Source of the DNA: Sipunculus nudus
Taxonomy: Eukaryota; Annelida; Sipuncula; Golfingiida; Sipunculidae
Direction of reading: 5' to 3'
Length of the DNA stretch: 64,000 bases
Assembly (NCBI GenBank): GCA_026874595.1
Contig: CM049317.1
Coordinates: forward strand, 13,258,882-13,322,881
Positions within the stretch are counted from its first letter, which is position 1. Each line of letters begins with the position of its first letter. Shown here in pieces: positions 1 to 12,910 of the stretch. The notes beneath the pieces are model-generated. The model worked only from the letters and a program-made list of their open reading frames with translations. It was not told where the DNA came from and did not search any database. The position numbers and the translations under genes are program-made.

Positions 1-824
1 CGTGTATCAAAAAATTTTTTCTCATAATATATATTTTGTATATTCTTACTCCATTTACAACATTTACAACATTTGAATATTTCGATAAAAATGTCATATG
101 ATCAGGGAAAAGCATGATAATTTCATATTTTTTTTTCTAAATAGGTAAAAGCTCGACATAACAAAGGAAAACTTATCAAGATTGTATTATTTTATCTTTT
201 TGAAAGATGATAATCAAAATAAAAAAAAAAAAATTGATGCGGGGGAGGGGTTAAAATTGACGCGGGCGGTGCCTGAGAACCATACCTTTTATTTCTTTTG
301 GCCTTAAGACTATATGCCACACCGTTCATGCAGTAGTGTACCGGTACACTGTTTTGCCAATAGAGGACAGCACCGTTTTGCTGGACACGAGACAATCTTA
401 AATTAAATGTGCCGAAAAAAAATCAATACAGTAATGAAGTTAGCCTCTTTTGAATTACTTAATTACTAGAGTTTCATATATTTCTTCCTTGAGCGTGTCT
501 TACTTGCACAAAGTGTATTTCATTCTCATACTATGCTGGTCTGGACACAGTAGTTTAAAGCACAAACGATCCCTCCAGTCAATCCCAAACAGGAGTATGG
601 ATACCATGTCTTTGACTGGTCACAGATTAGAAAGTTGGGATGTTATAATATATAGGGTTTGGCACTTTCCTGTCCTATCGTACCCCCCCCCCCCCCCCAT
701 TCCCACCCTATGCCAGCCAATCCATTGTGCGGATTATCACAGACAGGCCTCTAAGGACCATGCATATCCGCTTATCCGTCATTAATCCTTGGTAACACGT
801 AGATAGTTCTGGCTTCGTCCGTCG
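1..824. other. Unassigned AT-rich DNA
   Basis: No gene or recognisable element is seen. A run of 16 C lies at 683-698. The short open frames here have no recognisable motif and sit in low-complexity or AT-rich sequence. Confidence 0.6.
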
Positions 825-833
825 TCATCCCTC

Positions 834-1390
834 TAGCCCTATTGAATCGGACTCAATATTATTAGGCCCTGCCATATATTGAGTCCGATAGCCATACAAT
901 GAGAGTTTCTACAATATAAGCCACCGAAGATGCAACGGTTGCATCTTCTTTGACTGCCTGTTTACTGCAAAACAACAAGACACAGGATTATACCATTTTA
1001 ACACCAATAAGTATGTATTTCATGGTTTCGATAACTAAAATCAAACTTGGATCATCATTTTTAAACATTTACTGACCATTTAACCAGAGGCATGTCAGCG
1101 AGTTTAGTAGGGACAGAGAAGAACAGTCGAACAGGTGCACTTGATGACCTCACTGATGGCCTCGCTGACTCGAGTGATTGACAGCTAAAATGTTGTTACA
1201 TTTTGTTTCAACGGGCCCGGCGCTGAAAAATGACCGCACGCACGGGGTAATAAACACCTGTTGATACTGGTTACAAGGGCATAGGGTGGCGTGTAGTCTG
1301 AGGCTTATATTGTAGAAACTCTCACTGTATGGCTATCGGACTCAATATATGGCAGGGCCTAATAATATTGAGTCCGATTCAATCGGGCTA
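834..1390. mobile_element. Inverted-repeat DNA transposon (non-autonomous, MITE-like), 557 bp
   Basis: Two arms of 89 bp (834-922 and 1302-1390) are inverted copies of each other with about two mismatches. The 9-bp sequence TCATCCCTC stands directly outside both ends (825-833 and 1391-1399), a perfect target-site duplication. The interior of about 380 bp has no coding capacity. Each arm also contains its own inverted pair: ATCGGACTCAATAT at 846-859 and its reverse complement at 876-889 in the left arm, mirrored in the right arm, so each arm can fold into a hairpin. A 9-bp duplication with long terminal repeats is typical of Mutator-like elements, but no transposase is present, so the superfamily is inference. 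Confidence 0.9.
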
Positions 1391-1399
1391 TCATCCCTC

Positions 1400-3405
1400 C
1401 CTATCCGTGGTTACTGGTCGTGCTCCGTCAAACGGTACAATGTGCGACCACGGATGAGACTCTCCATGAACAGATTGGGAAGTTACCGTCATTGGCCGTA
1501 ACGACACCACGAGGATCCGTGAAAATCAGTACTTCCTTGAATGATATACTCAGACCTCCCCCAGTCCAGAGACTCCGTGCTGTCTCCGCCATCATCGGTA
1601 TGTGGTTCGTGACTGGTCATTTTCCCTGATCTTATCGCCGTGAAACCGTTTCTAAACCATACTAAATATCTCACACACCGTGGGAATCCGCCCCATAGAA
1701 CACGTTTGCTGTACTCAAATCGTTAAAACTTTCGCTTAAAGCATTATTGTAATCGAAAAGTGTGCGTTTCCCACGGATAGTTCGTGATTCCGCAATTCAA
1801 GACCATCCGTCGCCGTCAAGACTCTCATCCGTGACATTGTGACTTACACTTAAAGACGAAGTCTCCTGTAGCTCTGATTACAGCTGGGACAACCAGGTGA
1901 TTTGCGTGTTGAACTATATTTTTATTATTGATTATGGTTAAACGGCCTTTGCGTCCCAGCGCCCTTTTTAGTTCGTTCTGATTGGATAATTAATTTGTAT
2001 TTTGTTATGTATACAGTCATGTGGATTGGTAACGCGTTATTTGTTTTCTTTAAGAAATTTTCTACCCTCGAAAGTATGGAATGATTGGTGGCGGAAAAAA
2101 ATAATACGATGAAATCGTATTTACAATAATTGAAAGTTATAAATCTGTCAGTGTAACTTCATTCTGCTTATTTATTTTTCTTTTAAGAAGGAATATCCTT
2201 TAAAAAAATTTGGTAACGCGAGTGTATACTTTTACTTTAGAGAGCTTTGAAATATAATTCAGGCTTACTTTTAATCCAACAAGGCATATTTAAAACTTCT
2301 AAGTCATTCAAAGTTTAAATAAAAGATCGTAGTGAGAAGCAAAAGCGGAAATAACCGTAAATTACAATAAATGTGTTACAGTGTCCCACATTCCGTCATC
2401 TTAGAATTGCTTTCAATTTGTCTACTGACATTCCTTTATTATACCTTATAAAATATAACATTTCAAAATTAATAAATGATACAAATTGTGTGTCTCCTGG
2501 ATGGGCCATGATGTTACCAGTGAAAATGTAATGCATAAATCCTATGTCTTAAACATGTTGGCACTTGGACAGGGACCAACACGTGAGCCTGTCATCTCAG
2601 CGGAGAGCTATGGACCGATCGTCACAAAATCGTTAAAGATAGGGGCTACAATATTTTTTTTAATTCTTGAAATTTTTACATATTACATGAGCTGTAATGT
2701 CCTTTCAACAGAGATATATGAAAGTCAATGTTTGAAATAGCGCACGGTACGTTGAAGCAGTTTTTTTTTTGCTGAATCCCTAGAATGTATTTCCTTCAGC
2801 GTCCAACAGATGGTGCGAGTGTTGTTAAGAACCAACTTCATGTAGTATATATATAAGTCATTTGCACTGGTTGGCCTTGTATATGAATCCTAATAGCTTC
2901 CAGGTAGATTTTAATTTAAGGAGCACATAGGAAGGTACAGAAGGTAAATTACCAGATGAGTTAATTTTCATGAAACAGTAATCTAAATTGAGTATCTGTG
3001 GTCAAAAAGCTGTTGACTTCACCATAGCGCTTCTCGTAAAATGATTTTATCTTTATTTTCATAACAACGGCGGACCTTATGACTTAACTACTAATTTAGC
3101 TTTTCCCTGATAAGTAAACCTACCAAAAACACTGCATGCTCAGAATCTGACAAACTTATCCTCATAGCCAGAAAATTCTAAACAATTCATATTACTAGGA
3201 AACATCGCATGCTGAATTTACCAACAATACATTCCTTGAAACCACCAGTCACGATTCTTAAAACCTCCATTGTAACGTGTTATTGGTGTAAATAGCTGAG
3301 TACTAGCTAGTGATGATAGTAATATGATATTTTTATAATCATATATCCTGTGATAATACTGACGTGGGTATGATAAGGTAATGTCTCTCTCTGTATGTTT
3401 CCCTC

Positions 3406-3410
<5 letters not shown>
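1400..3410. other. Unassigned DNA
   Basis: No gene, RNA or repeat is recognised. The open frames are short and lack known motifs. Confidence 0.55.

Positions 3411-3462
<52 letters not shown>
3411..3462. repeat. (CT)n microsatellite, about 26 units
   Basis: An uninterrupted CT dinucleotide run is flanked by imperfect CTCTGT-type units from about 3382 to 3478. It creates open frames rich in Leu-Ser or Arg-Glu, which are artefacts. Confidence 0.97.
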
Positions 3463-3466
<4 letters not shown>

Positions 3467-3767
3467 GTTTCTCTCTCTATCACACAAAAAAACACACGCA
3501 TACAGGTTATTCATTATATATTATTCCACGTCAAGTAAGAAAATGATAATGAATCATATAGTTATTATTATTTATTATTTATAGATGTTATTTTAAAGAT
3601 TTAGACATGCATACATTTGTCGATAAACAGGAGTTAACACTTTCCTATAAACAGATACTGTAACTTTAACCCTTTATGATATTTCTGCTGCCCATTGATC
3701 AAATTACATTTGATTTAAATTGTTCATATTGACACTGTGATCAAAAGGATGACTAATGGGAACATTA

Positions 3768-3871
3768 CCACTACCACCACTATCATCATCATCGTCATCA
3801 TCACCACTTCCACCACCACCACCACAATCGTAATCATCCCAAACACCATCATCATCATGACTGCTACCACC

Positions 3872-3904
<33 letters not shown>

Positions 3905-4775
3905 CTCATCATCATCATCATCATCATCACCACCACCACCACCACCATTACCACCACAATTACAACCACCACCATCATCATCATAACCACCACCACCGTT
4001 CTCATCATTATCACCACCACCGTTCTCATCATTATCACCACAACCGTTATCATCATTATCAAAACTAGCACAACTATCATCACCCTCACCACAGCTATCA
4101 TCACCACCAACACAACTTTCATCACCACCAATAACATTATCATTATCATTATCATCATCATCATCATCATCACCACCACCACCAGAACTATGATAACCAA
4201 CACCAAAATCATCGCCATCATCACCACCACCATCATTATCATCATCATCGTCGTCGTCTTCGTCATCATTATCATCACCACCACTACAACTATCATCGTC
4301 ACCACCATCACCACCACCATTATCGTCATCTTCACTACCACCAACACCATCATCATCACCACCACCATCATCATCATCATCATCGTCGTCGTCGTCGTCA
4401 TTATCATCATCACCACCACCATTATCATTATCACCACCAACACAACTATCATCGTCACCACCAACACAACTATCATCACCAGCACCACAACAATCATCAC
4501 CAACGTTATTATCATCATCACCACTACCACCAAAACCATCATCATCACCTCCACCTTAATATCATCACCAGCACCACAACCATCATAATCACCATCACCA
4601 CCACTATAATTATCATCATCATCATCACCACCGTCATCATCATCATCACCACCACCACCAGAACCATCATCATCACCACCATCACCATCATCACCACCAC
4701 CACGACTATAATTGTCAGCATCATCATCACCATAACAACGGCTTCATCATCATCATCACCACCACCAAATTCACC
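3768..4775. repeat. CAT/CAC trinucleotide array, about 1 kb
   Basis: The plus strand is an almost continuous string of CAT and CAC triplets with interspersed CGT, TAT and CAA units and very few G. The array is open in both directions for more than 270 codons (poly Ile/Thr on one strand, poly Met/Val on the other). That is a by-product of the triplet and not a gene. Pure runs such as (CAT) at 3890-3930 alternate with CAC runs, which suggests slippage plus transitions. Confidence 0.95.
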
Positions 4776-4789
4776 ATCATAGTCAGAAG

Positions 4790-5640
4790 TAACTCTCTAC
4801 AAAAAGAAAAAAAGAAAATTTTAAACAGTTTTATTTTAACATTGTTATAACATACTAATAACATAGTCACACTAGCCCAAGCTAGAGTGTGTTAACACTC
4901 GACTGTCGACTTGACGGCATGAAAATAAATGCACCGGACAGTTCTTCGGTGTCCTATGAATTAAGACCACTTTAGTCCATTTCGATGGGGTCTGTTTGTG
5001 CGGATGCACATTTATTAATTTATTTAAACATGTTTATACAGGGTATCCCGTTCAGAAAAGATCGTTTAATCTGCCACAGGGTGTTGTTGGGCAATACAAT
5101 TTATACAATGTTAAGTCCTGTAAAATACGTTGAACAATAACATTATAAGAAAAGTGGCCTAAGACTTAATGATACAACAAGATATGATATTAAACATGAA
5201 AATATATAAATATGACATGCAACGTAACATACACTGCACTCACAAGAATGAGAGAAGTAGGAAATAAAGCACAAAAAAAATGTGATATAGGACACAAGGA
5301 ATAGAATTAAAAATAAACAATGGAGGTTTCAACCAATTCATTGATCATTTTTACCTTTTAAGTCATTCTCTTTCCCTCTTATGACACAATGGGTGTGGGC
5401 GTGCGTGGGTGCACATTGAAACAGGTTTTTTAGTGTCTTATATTAACTACACGCATGAGCATAGGAAGAGAAAGAGAAAGGGAGCCGAAATGAGACTAAG
5501 AAACAAAGAAGTCGAGAGAGATAGAGACAGAAGCTTGATGTCAAGCGTTTTTCAAATTTATTTCAAACAATTAAATGTAATCTGGATATTTGGAAATGAG
5601 GGAGACAGGAACCACTGTATTTGAATTATAGTTGTTAATG
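4790..5640. other. Unassigned DNA with a purine-rich dispersed repeat
   Basis: No gene is seen. About 100 bp at 5455-5560 (GAGAGAGATAGAGAC...GAAGCTT core) resembles 23355-23450, so a dispersed repeat is present in both places. Confidence 0.5.
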
Positions 5641-5971
5641 GGGTACATTTGAAAATATTGTTGTTATTTACGGTAACTCCCGCCTTTGCTTCTCAGCGCC
5701 ATCTTGTATTATTTCATTGTAACACATAACGTATGAGTAAGGCATTAAACTAGATAATTTCTTTGTATGTTCTTATATATTTGAGTGGATTGCCAATGAG
5801 AATACATAAAGTTTCACTGCGTTGGGCTGAAATTTGATTAAAGCTAACATTTAACGGAAAAAGATAGACATCTCAATATTTTAATTCGTTCAGCGTTTTA
5901 ATACTAGAAGGCTCTGAGAAACAAATGCGGGAGTTCCCGTAAATAACAATTATCTTGTTCAAAGGTGACCC
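5641..5971. mobile_element. Inverted-repeat element (MITE-like), about 331 bp
   Basis: The left end (GGGTACATTTGAA... with TTGTTATTTACGG and ACTCCCGC, to about 5695) is repeated inverted at the right end (from about 5911, CTGAGAAACAAATGCGGGAG, to GTGACCC at 5971). Arms are about 55 bp with several mismatches and a small indel. The interior is non-coding. A clean target-site duplication is not visible (AGTTGTTA on the left against AGTTTTAT on the right is only suggestive), so the exact ends are uncertain. Confidence 0.75.
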
Positions 5972-6485
5972 ATAGTTTTATTATTTCATAACCTGAAGTA
6001 TTCTGTCGGGAGAGTTTTTTTTATTTTTGTAGGCATAGATAATAATCATATAACAGCATCGAATCCAGAGGGGTAACAGGGGCTCTGACCCACCCCCCTT
6101 TTACAACCTTGGTTATACGTTTTAATTTTAATTTGCAGACTATACCTTCTTTTACGGACCTGAGTACCTTTTAAAGCTGGTCTCTTTAGTTTTTCTCCTG
6201 GATTGGTCTCCTCACTTTTTTATTATCTTAGATCGACGCCTGTGGAGTACTGAAAAAAGCGTACCAGTCATCAATGAAAACCTGGTCGAGTTATACATAA
6301 GAGAAACCAGTCCACTGCGTCTCTCCTGTAGTGCAAAAAAAAACTGTTCAGGTACTCGAGGCTATGAAATTCTGACAGAAAACTGGAGTCAGATTATAGG
6401 GCTGAATTACTCGTATGAGCACAGGCTCATAAATTTATGGGCATTTGTTAAATTATTTTTGAAGACATTAATTTTGTGTAAAAAT

Positions 6486-6890
6486 CAGGCTCTTATGTAA
6501 AGCCTGGACGTCGCGGGTTCAGATATCAGCTGACGACCGGTGAGATTGTTCACGGTCCAGCCTTACCCTTATAGTGAAAGCTTTGCAGGCTTGATAGGAA
6601 GACTGTGCCCCCAGCCGAGTTTCACTCACATACGGGTATGTCTTTGGTGGGTTAATCGGTGTTATGATCAAGTAATGGGGATGGATTGACCCACCATGAT
6701 CCCGCAGGTGCGGTAGACACTTTGTCTTGTTGACACAAGGATATAAAATGACTGAGAGCGAATGTTACCATCCTGTTAAGCAATCTCAAACCAATATATT
6801 ACCTTGCATATGTATATACTTAGATTAAGAATTAGGAGACTAAGATTGAGTCATCAGTAAAAATGGATAGTGTTACCTCCACCAAAATAT
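6486..6890 (+). mobile_element. tRNA-derived SINE, family 1, copy A (diverged)
   Basis: The body from GGTGAGATTG near 6538, through CTTTGCAGGCTTGAT and TTTCACTCACA, to AATGGGGATG near 6677 is colinear with the SINE copies at 7240 and 54225. The 3' tail GTTACCTCCACCAAAATA near 6870 also matches. The head keeps a B-box-like GGTTCAGAT near 6516, but the A box is not recognisable, so this is the most decayed full-span copy. A further tail fragment of the family may lie at about 6310-6380. Confidence 0.7.
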
Positions 6891-7239
6891 TTTTTTTATA
6901 TTAGACAAATAAATTTGTTTCTGACCAATATGAATGACCTAATATTCCACATTAAAATCTCAGAGCACCATTACATGCCTCCCTTCCCTAAATCTAACAC
7001 AATTGTAGGACTTCTTTATTGTAGAAGAATATGGACCATTCTAGAAAAAGACGCCAAGTTCAATTTTATCTGTTTAACTTATTTTACATTTCGCCTTAAA
7101 AGTGTCGCCATAGTAACGAGTCGTGTTATACATTTCTACTACTCAAGATGAATATTCGCTACCTTCTTCCACCCCACTACCATGTCACAATCTTGTTGAT
7201 TTTTTTTTCCCGCAAAACCAGAAGACAAGGCTTATCATT

Positions 7240-7618
7240 GACCAGCTACTGTGGCTCGGGGGTAGAGAACAGAACAAAAAGCCGGGAGATCGTGAGGTCG
7301 AATCGCAGCCGAAGCAGAGAGATTTTTCACTCTCGACCCCTACCCAGGGTGAGCGCTCTGCAGGCTTAATGAAAACGGCTGTGTTTCACTCCACTCACAA
7401 ACGAGTGCGCCTTTCGGGGGTTCCTCGGTGGTATTCCTCAGCAATTTTTTTTTACCCACGCCCACAATGACAGTAGTCAAAGGGCTCGCTGTTATGAAAA
7501 TGAGCCATAGTGTGTGATAATGCCCTGTCATGTAGTGCGAAACCGGTATGAAATTCTGCAGATGTAAATATCCTTAGTTAAGCGAGCATTAAAAAATGGA
7601 GGCGGTTACCTGCAACAC
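7240..7618 (+). mobile_element. tRNA-derived SINE, family 1, copy B
   Basis: The tRNA-like head has an A-box-like TGGCTCGGGGG (7252-7262) and a B-box-like GGTCGAATCGC (7296-7306), which together form an internal RNA polymerase III promoter. The body (GTGAGCGCTCTGCAGGCTTA, then GAGTGCGCCTTTCGGG) and the tail (GAAACCGGTATGAAATTCTG, then GGCGGTTACCTGC) match the copy at 54225. The element does not code for protein and would depend on a LINE reverse transcriptase. Open frames crossing it are fortuitous. Confidence 0.85.
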
Positions 7619-7758
7619 AAACTATATAGAATGATTTATCATTGAAATCATAAATGAAAATGTTTCTGTTGCAATTGAAAACATGTTTTAAAGGTTAAGC
7701 CAACTGGACTCCCGTCTTTTGTATCGGTTTATGCATTTTGTACGTATTTCATTCATAG

Positions 7759-8200
7759 CAGTGATGCAGTCCAGTCCATACCATCCGAGTCCAAGTACAA
7801 GTCCGAGTCCACCTTCTACTAGTCCGAGTTATCTGGAACCTGAGTCCAATCAAATCCCCGTATCAAAAGAAATTTAGAATGAAAATATGAGACTATATAT
7901 CATTATTAATAAGTGGTTAATGTTAGTTTACGCAAGGGTTTACTTGTTTGTTTAATTACATTTAGCTTCTGATGCAGAGGCAAAAGCTTGGTACATGTAT
8001 ATTATTTGTTGTCCATTAATAGTCTTTTTTTTAATATGTCACACATGAATATAAATGAGTTTATAATGTGACAGAGCTTTCCTTCTTCTGGACTTAACAT
8101 GGACTCGGCCAGATTTTTCGATTCCTGACATCTGAGTCCGAGCAGAGGTCCGAGTACAGACCCTCTAGTCAAAGTCCCGAGTCAAAATCCTTAAAAAAGT
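7759..8200. repeat. Degenerate GAGTCC-type repeat blocks
   Basis: Blocks at 7759-7870 and 8090-8200 are built from variants of GAGTCCAAGTCCGAGTCC. Related sequence recurs at 24810-24945 and weakly at 29018-29040. The two local blocks may be ends of one element, but no clean terminal repeat or target duplication is visible. Confidence 0.5.
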
Positions 8201-11200
8201 GATGTGTGAAAATTTCAAAATCGCGAAAATGAAACGGTCGGGGTTAAGTCATAGTCAATACAGCAGAGCAGTGATACATTTATTGCAATAGTTAAGATTT
8301 CATTCTTGAGATAATAAGATAGAAGAATTGGCAAAAAAACTTTATGTAAAATAAATGCAAAAGTTGTTTCCATAATAGACAAGTCCGGAATGTCCCTTAC
8401 TGTGCATGGTAAAGAAAAACCAAAATAAAACTTTTGAGATATTGTTATGTAGTTTAAAATAAGCCTGTTAAAAAGTAGCTTGCTCTTAGCGGTTGTTTAA
8501 AATCACGTACTTTTTGAAAATTAAACAAAAAATTAAATATTAAAATACCATATGAAAAAAATAAATATTTTAAAATATGTATTCCATCAGAAAGAATGCT
8601 GTACTAGTTTTATAATTATATTTAATTTAAGGATCTAATCTTAAGTTTAAATCACTTATTGGTTGATTTTGAAGTTTAAAGTGATTTAAAGTTTTTTTCC
8701 CCGAGTGCAGCTACCTTAATAAACCACTGTTTTCTCCACATCTTAGTCTTAATTACTGTCAACTCTTGAGTTTATTGTTGGAGAGGAGTTATGAGAGTCA
8801 TTACTTCGACTAGTTAAGTGAACAAATCAAAGTCACATTTACGTTTATGTTTATAAAAATTACAAATTAAGTTCATACAATTAAAAAATGAAATATCTCG
8901 AAATGTCAGCTTCGCATAGAAATTGAGCCGACCAAAATATGCATTGATAATAGAGATTTCATGCATACCCTGTAAAGAATAATGATAGTGCCGAGTTGTA
9001 AAAAAAATGCTTAAAATTGTGCTTCTCCAATGTTCATCACAACTATAAATGCTGAAGAAAACATAACTCTCCTCTAAGGAGGTAAAAAACACCCGCATCT
9101 AAAACCATAAAGAAACCAAAGCAGTGTAAGTTGTTTAAGGGGTCGTAACTAGCACAGCATGCACAGACATATACATATCAAATTCCTCTTCCCACGCAAA
9201 CAGGGTCGCCTAATTCCAGTCTCCCCTTCTTTTTTACGTATTCCTGAGGTTTATTTCTTCGCCTTTATTTGAACATAGATCAGTAATCCGTCAGGCGGGG
9301 GGAAACAAACCCCGCGAGGAATTTCCCAAGTGGTTTGACTTATGAAGTCTAGACTTCATATTAGATTACTGCGCATCCTTTGAATGCGACGGAGCAACCA
9401 GCAGACAAATTTTTTGTCACATGATTGAGAGTGATTATCCAATCAAATGTTGCATAATCATCATAATTTTTTTGCTGTTTCGCTAATGGCTCTTTAACAA
9501 GAAGCCCTTTGATTTCTCTGCTCAGCGCGTGTTTGTTGACGTGCATGTTTGTATTTAAATTAATTGGATTTATAATAACATTCCTCATGTCAATACAAAA
9601 TAAGTTGCCACTTTTTGTTTTGATATAACGTAATGATGAAACAGTGCACAGGGACTCTTTGGCAGCTTGAAAAAAAGATCATTTAAGCTGCACTTTATTG
9701 ATCTTTGTTTAAACAGCCTCAGTTAAATTATTGCTGCTTTATTTGCTTTAATTCTACAATTTTTTCACCCGTTAGGTGGCGTTCGATATGACACCGCAAT
9801 TTGTATTTGTAAAGTCATATTAAATTACTCTCCATGATATGAATTTGGAAGACAGAAGAAACAGTTGAATATATATAAAGCACTAAAAAACCAAAATCTT
9901 TTTGTGTCAAATTAAGCAAAGGAATAACATTTATGATCTTAGCATAAAGACTAACATGAATTATGAATGATATTCAAAGACCACATACCGCCGTCATGGT
10001 TACAACATACCTACTATTCTCTAATCTCGCACAAAATGTTAATGGAAGCTTACCGGGCTTATATCTCGCCCCTTCTTAAAGATTCGCGGAAATCTGTCAA
10101 GTATATAGCTTCATTGTGAGGACCATCTTCATACTAACAGGTCTATGGGTACGCTTTAGCAGATCTTGATTCAGCAAGCCGTTCTGGTGTCTATTTCTTG
10201 AACAATAAACAAGCCTGGAAATGCTCTTGCCGAAATCATAACTCCCTAACAAATCCACCGAACGTAAAGCAAACAACACACTGTTCAACACAATGTCTGA
10301 ACAAAAAAATATGTGCCAGAAACGGCTTATATGGCTATTCTGATTGGTTAGATTCTCGATTCCTTACCGGCAACGCTAAACGTTTGGTCGAAACATCGTC
10401 CGCTTAGAACAAAGGTTTGCGATTAAATTCATTGGTTCAATTGCCTTGTTCACTATTCATAAAATAGACACCAGAGCGGCTCGCTAAATCAATGTCTGTG
10501 AGACTAGCGAGAAATACAATAGTATCAAGGTGGTGCTGACCAACACATGACCAATCAAGCGCACAATAAAAAAAGAAACCTCCACCATGTCAGGGGTCCC
10601 TGTTGAGGTCTTTGGATGCTCCCAAACCAGTTTTTGCATTCATTTATTCTGCTCATACTCCAAGGTTTATTCGTGCACAAATGATTGTACATTTGCCAAT
10701 ATTCCTTGATGACATTCCTGACTCCGGAACAGATACCGGATCCACACCATTCCATTCATTATTGAGTGAGTTACATCGTGAACAAAGTCACACACAAACA
10801 CGAACGGGGATGAACGCATACCCTCCTAGGGGGAATCAACAAAACATCCACGGGTCTGTAAAAAGCCACTGCATGTAAATACTGGTCTATAATTCAAGTG
10901 TTTAAAAAAGCCAGCGAATACAGTAATTAATGTTGTTTAATTCACATCTTTTAAGTACATTGCATGTCCTGTTATTATGACGAGTCAATCCAAAATCAAA
11001 TCCAGCTGGGACATACGCTGGCTCATAAAACCCGGAATAGAAACAAGCAACATATATATAATATAAACACACGGAACAAAAAATTATAGTCGTAGTGAAA
11101 AGTATAATTATTTATTTTGTGGAATCGTTCGCTGCATTTGTTACAAAGGGACAGACATCAGGAGAAACAATGCATTCGTTAAGAAAATTTCAGCGAACAA

Positions 11201-11754
11201 GCAACGTTGGTAAGTGGCATGAAGGCTTGGTAAGCTACAATTATTTCAATTTTAATTGGACAAACAAGCTGCAGCTATCAATAACAACGCTGGCTTCCAG
11301 TAAATATGACTACAGTTAGGAAAGGTGTGTTTTTCTATACAACATGAAAGATTGTACTGATTGTAACAATTTATAGAGTTTTATTTAGTGAAATAAGAAT
11401 AGGACTAATAAGTCCTCGCAAGTTCTACCTTGAACGAGATTCTGATTGACAGCGTTCCTTTATTAGGGTGTCTAGTTTTGCTTGTACTTCCATCGAAAAT
11501 TTACCAAAAAATGCCAAAGGAATTAATAACTGGTCAACTGACTTTTATTTGGTCGACTTGTTATGTTATTCTAAGCCCGGATCTGGAACCGATTATCAAT
11601 AGCATATCGAGATAAAATAACAAAAGAATCTATTATTTTATTGCTGGTGGTAACCAACTCCTTTTTTTTTAATTCTGAATTGTCGTATTATTAACCTAAA
11701 TATGTACATCTGCAGAGTCCCATTTTGGTTTGGATCTACATTTGACAGTCGGTA
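8201..11754. other. Unassigned DNA with small palindromes
   Basis: No gene is recognised. A 12-bp inverted repeat (TTTAAATCACTT at 8646-8657, its complement at 8679-8690) and the 20-bp palindrome at 9341-9360 are the only structures noted. An inverted CCAAT motif (CTGATTGG) near 10339 is too little to call a promoter. Confidence 0.5.
9341..9360. promoter_or_regulatory. 20-bp perfect palindrome beside a kappaB-like site
   Basis: TATGAAGTCTAGACTTCATA is a perfect inverted repeat with no spacer. GGAATTTCCC at 9318-9327 matches the kappaB consensus (GGGRNWYYCC on the other strand). Whether either is functional cannot be told from sequence. Confidence 0.3.
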
Positions 11755-11860
11755 TCATTTGCATCCTGTCATCTTGTTTTATACATTAATATCACCTAGG
11801 CCCGATGTCTACCGCACCTGCGGGTCTTGGGTGTATAATTATAAACATATGTGTCATAAC
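11755..11860 (-). mobile_element. SINE family 1 fragment (minus strand)
   Basis: Read on the minus strand, ACACCCAAGACCCGCAGGTG and the following GCGGTAGACATCGGGCC align with the middle-to-tail part of the family 1 SINEs (compare 54450-54480 and 6700-6722). The tRNA-like head is missing. A run of 16 C at 11868-11883 adjoins it. Confidence 0.45.
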
Positions 11861-12910
11861 AAAGTAGCCCCCCCCCCCCCCCCAAGACGCACTCATTTTT
11901 GAGTGATATATATTGTTGGACCGAACGGGAAAACTATATTCTATTTAATGACCGGGTCAATTTCCTAATATATTTCAATTTTACCCAAGTTAGCATGATA
12001 CCATTGCGATCGTGAGAAATGCAGCTGATAAATAGATATGTCAAATAGATGCACTGTGTGTCTGAAAAACCTTGCTTAACTCTTTCCATGTCAGTATCGG
12101 TGTTTGTTGCAAAACTTCCTATACAATACATATCAAATATAAAAATGTATATATCTGGCACTATAGTTTATATAGATGTAATTAATTCATGTAATCGTTT
12201 CTGGTAGAGTCATCAACGACGTGTATCGGTTGATGTACTGATAAATCGATAGATCTATACAGCGGTAAGGTCATAAAGTAACAACTCAAATTTCCGAATA
12301 TCTTTTTTTTTTTCAGGAGACCCATTTATTATGTAGAGATCAGCTGAGATACCTCTATAGAATTTATATAAATGATCCTTAAAATAAATTTAACAATGAT
12401 TTAGTATTAATATCAATATCATAACCTGTAATATGCATATTTTCTTTTGAAAAGGAAACGTGAGCCAAAACCTAGGCAGGTTATACTATTCTCTGTGTGA
12501 AGGACAGTATCAATTCAAAGGATGAGCACAATTCTACGTAAATGGTTTAAGATATGTAATATATGGATAGAAACATGTTCAAACACTTTTTCTTTATCCT
12601 CGTTTACTGAATAGACCACTGAATGTTATAATAGCGATTTAAGTACTCTGCGCTTCCCCTTCCCTCCGTTCTTTTGTGTTTGGTCTTGAAATGCATAGGC
12701 TATTTTCCTGTCATGAAATTACACATTATTTTATATTTCCAAGAATATGAATCCATGATTCAAACATATTTTCCTGCTTTTTTTTAAACCCCTCCCCCCC
12801 CCCCCCCCTTTCCCCGGCCGGGCTTTGACCATTTATTTTTACTGACGTCGAAAAGACAGTTCCGAGTCACACTGTTCGCGCTGACACTTGAATCCGGTGG
12901 ATTAAATAAA

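Noticed and set aside
3218-3584. Open frames with Arg-Glu or Leu-Ser repeats
   Set aside because: They come from the (CT)n microsatellite.
3724-4588. Open frames of 276 and 283 codons on opposite strands
   Set aside because: They are translations of the CAT/CAC triplet array; composition is only Met/Val/Ile or Ile/Thr.
7123-7470. 115-codon open frame
   Set aside because: It crosses SINE copy B; the same reading is not expected in other copies and no motif is seen.
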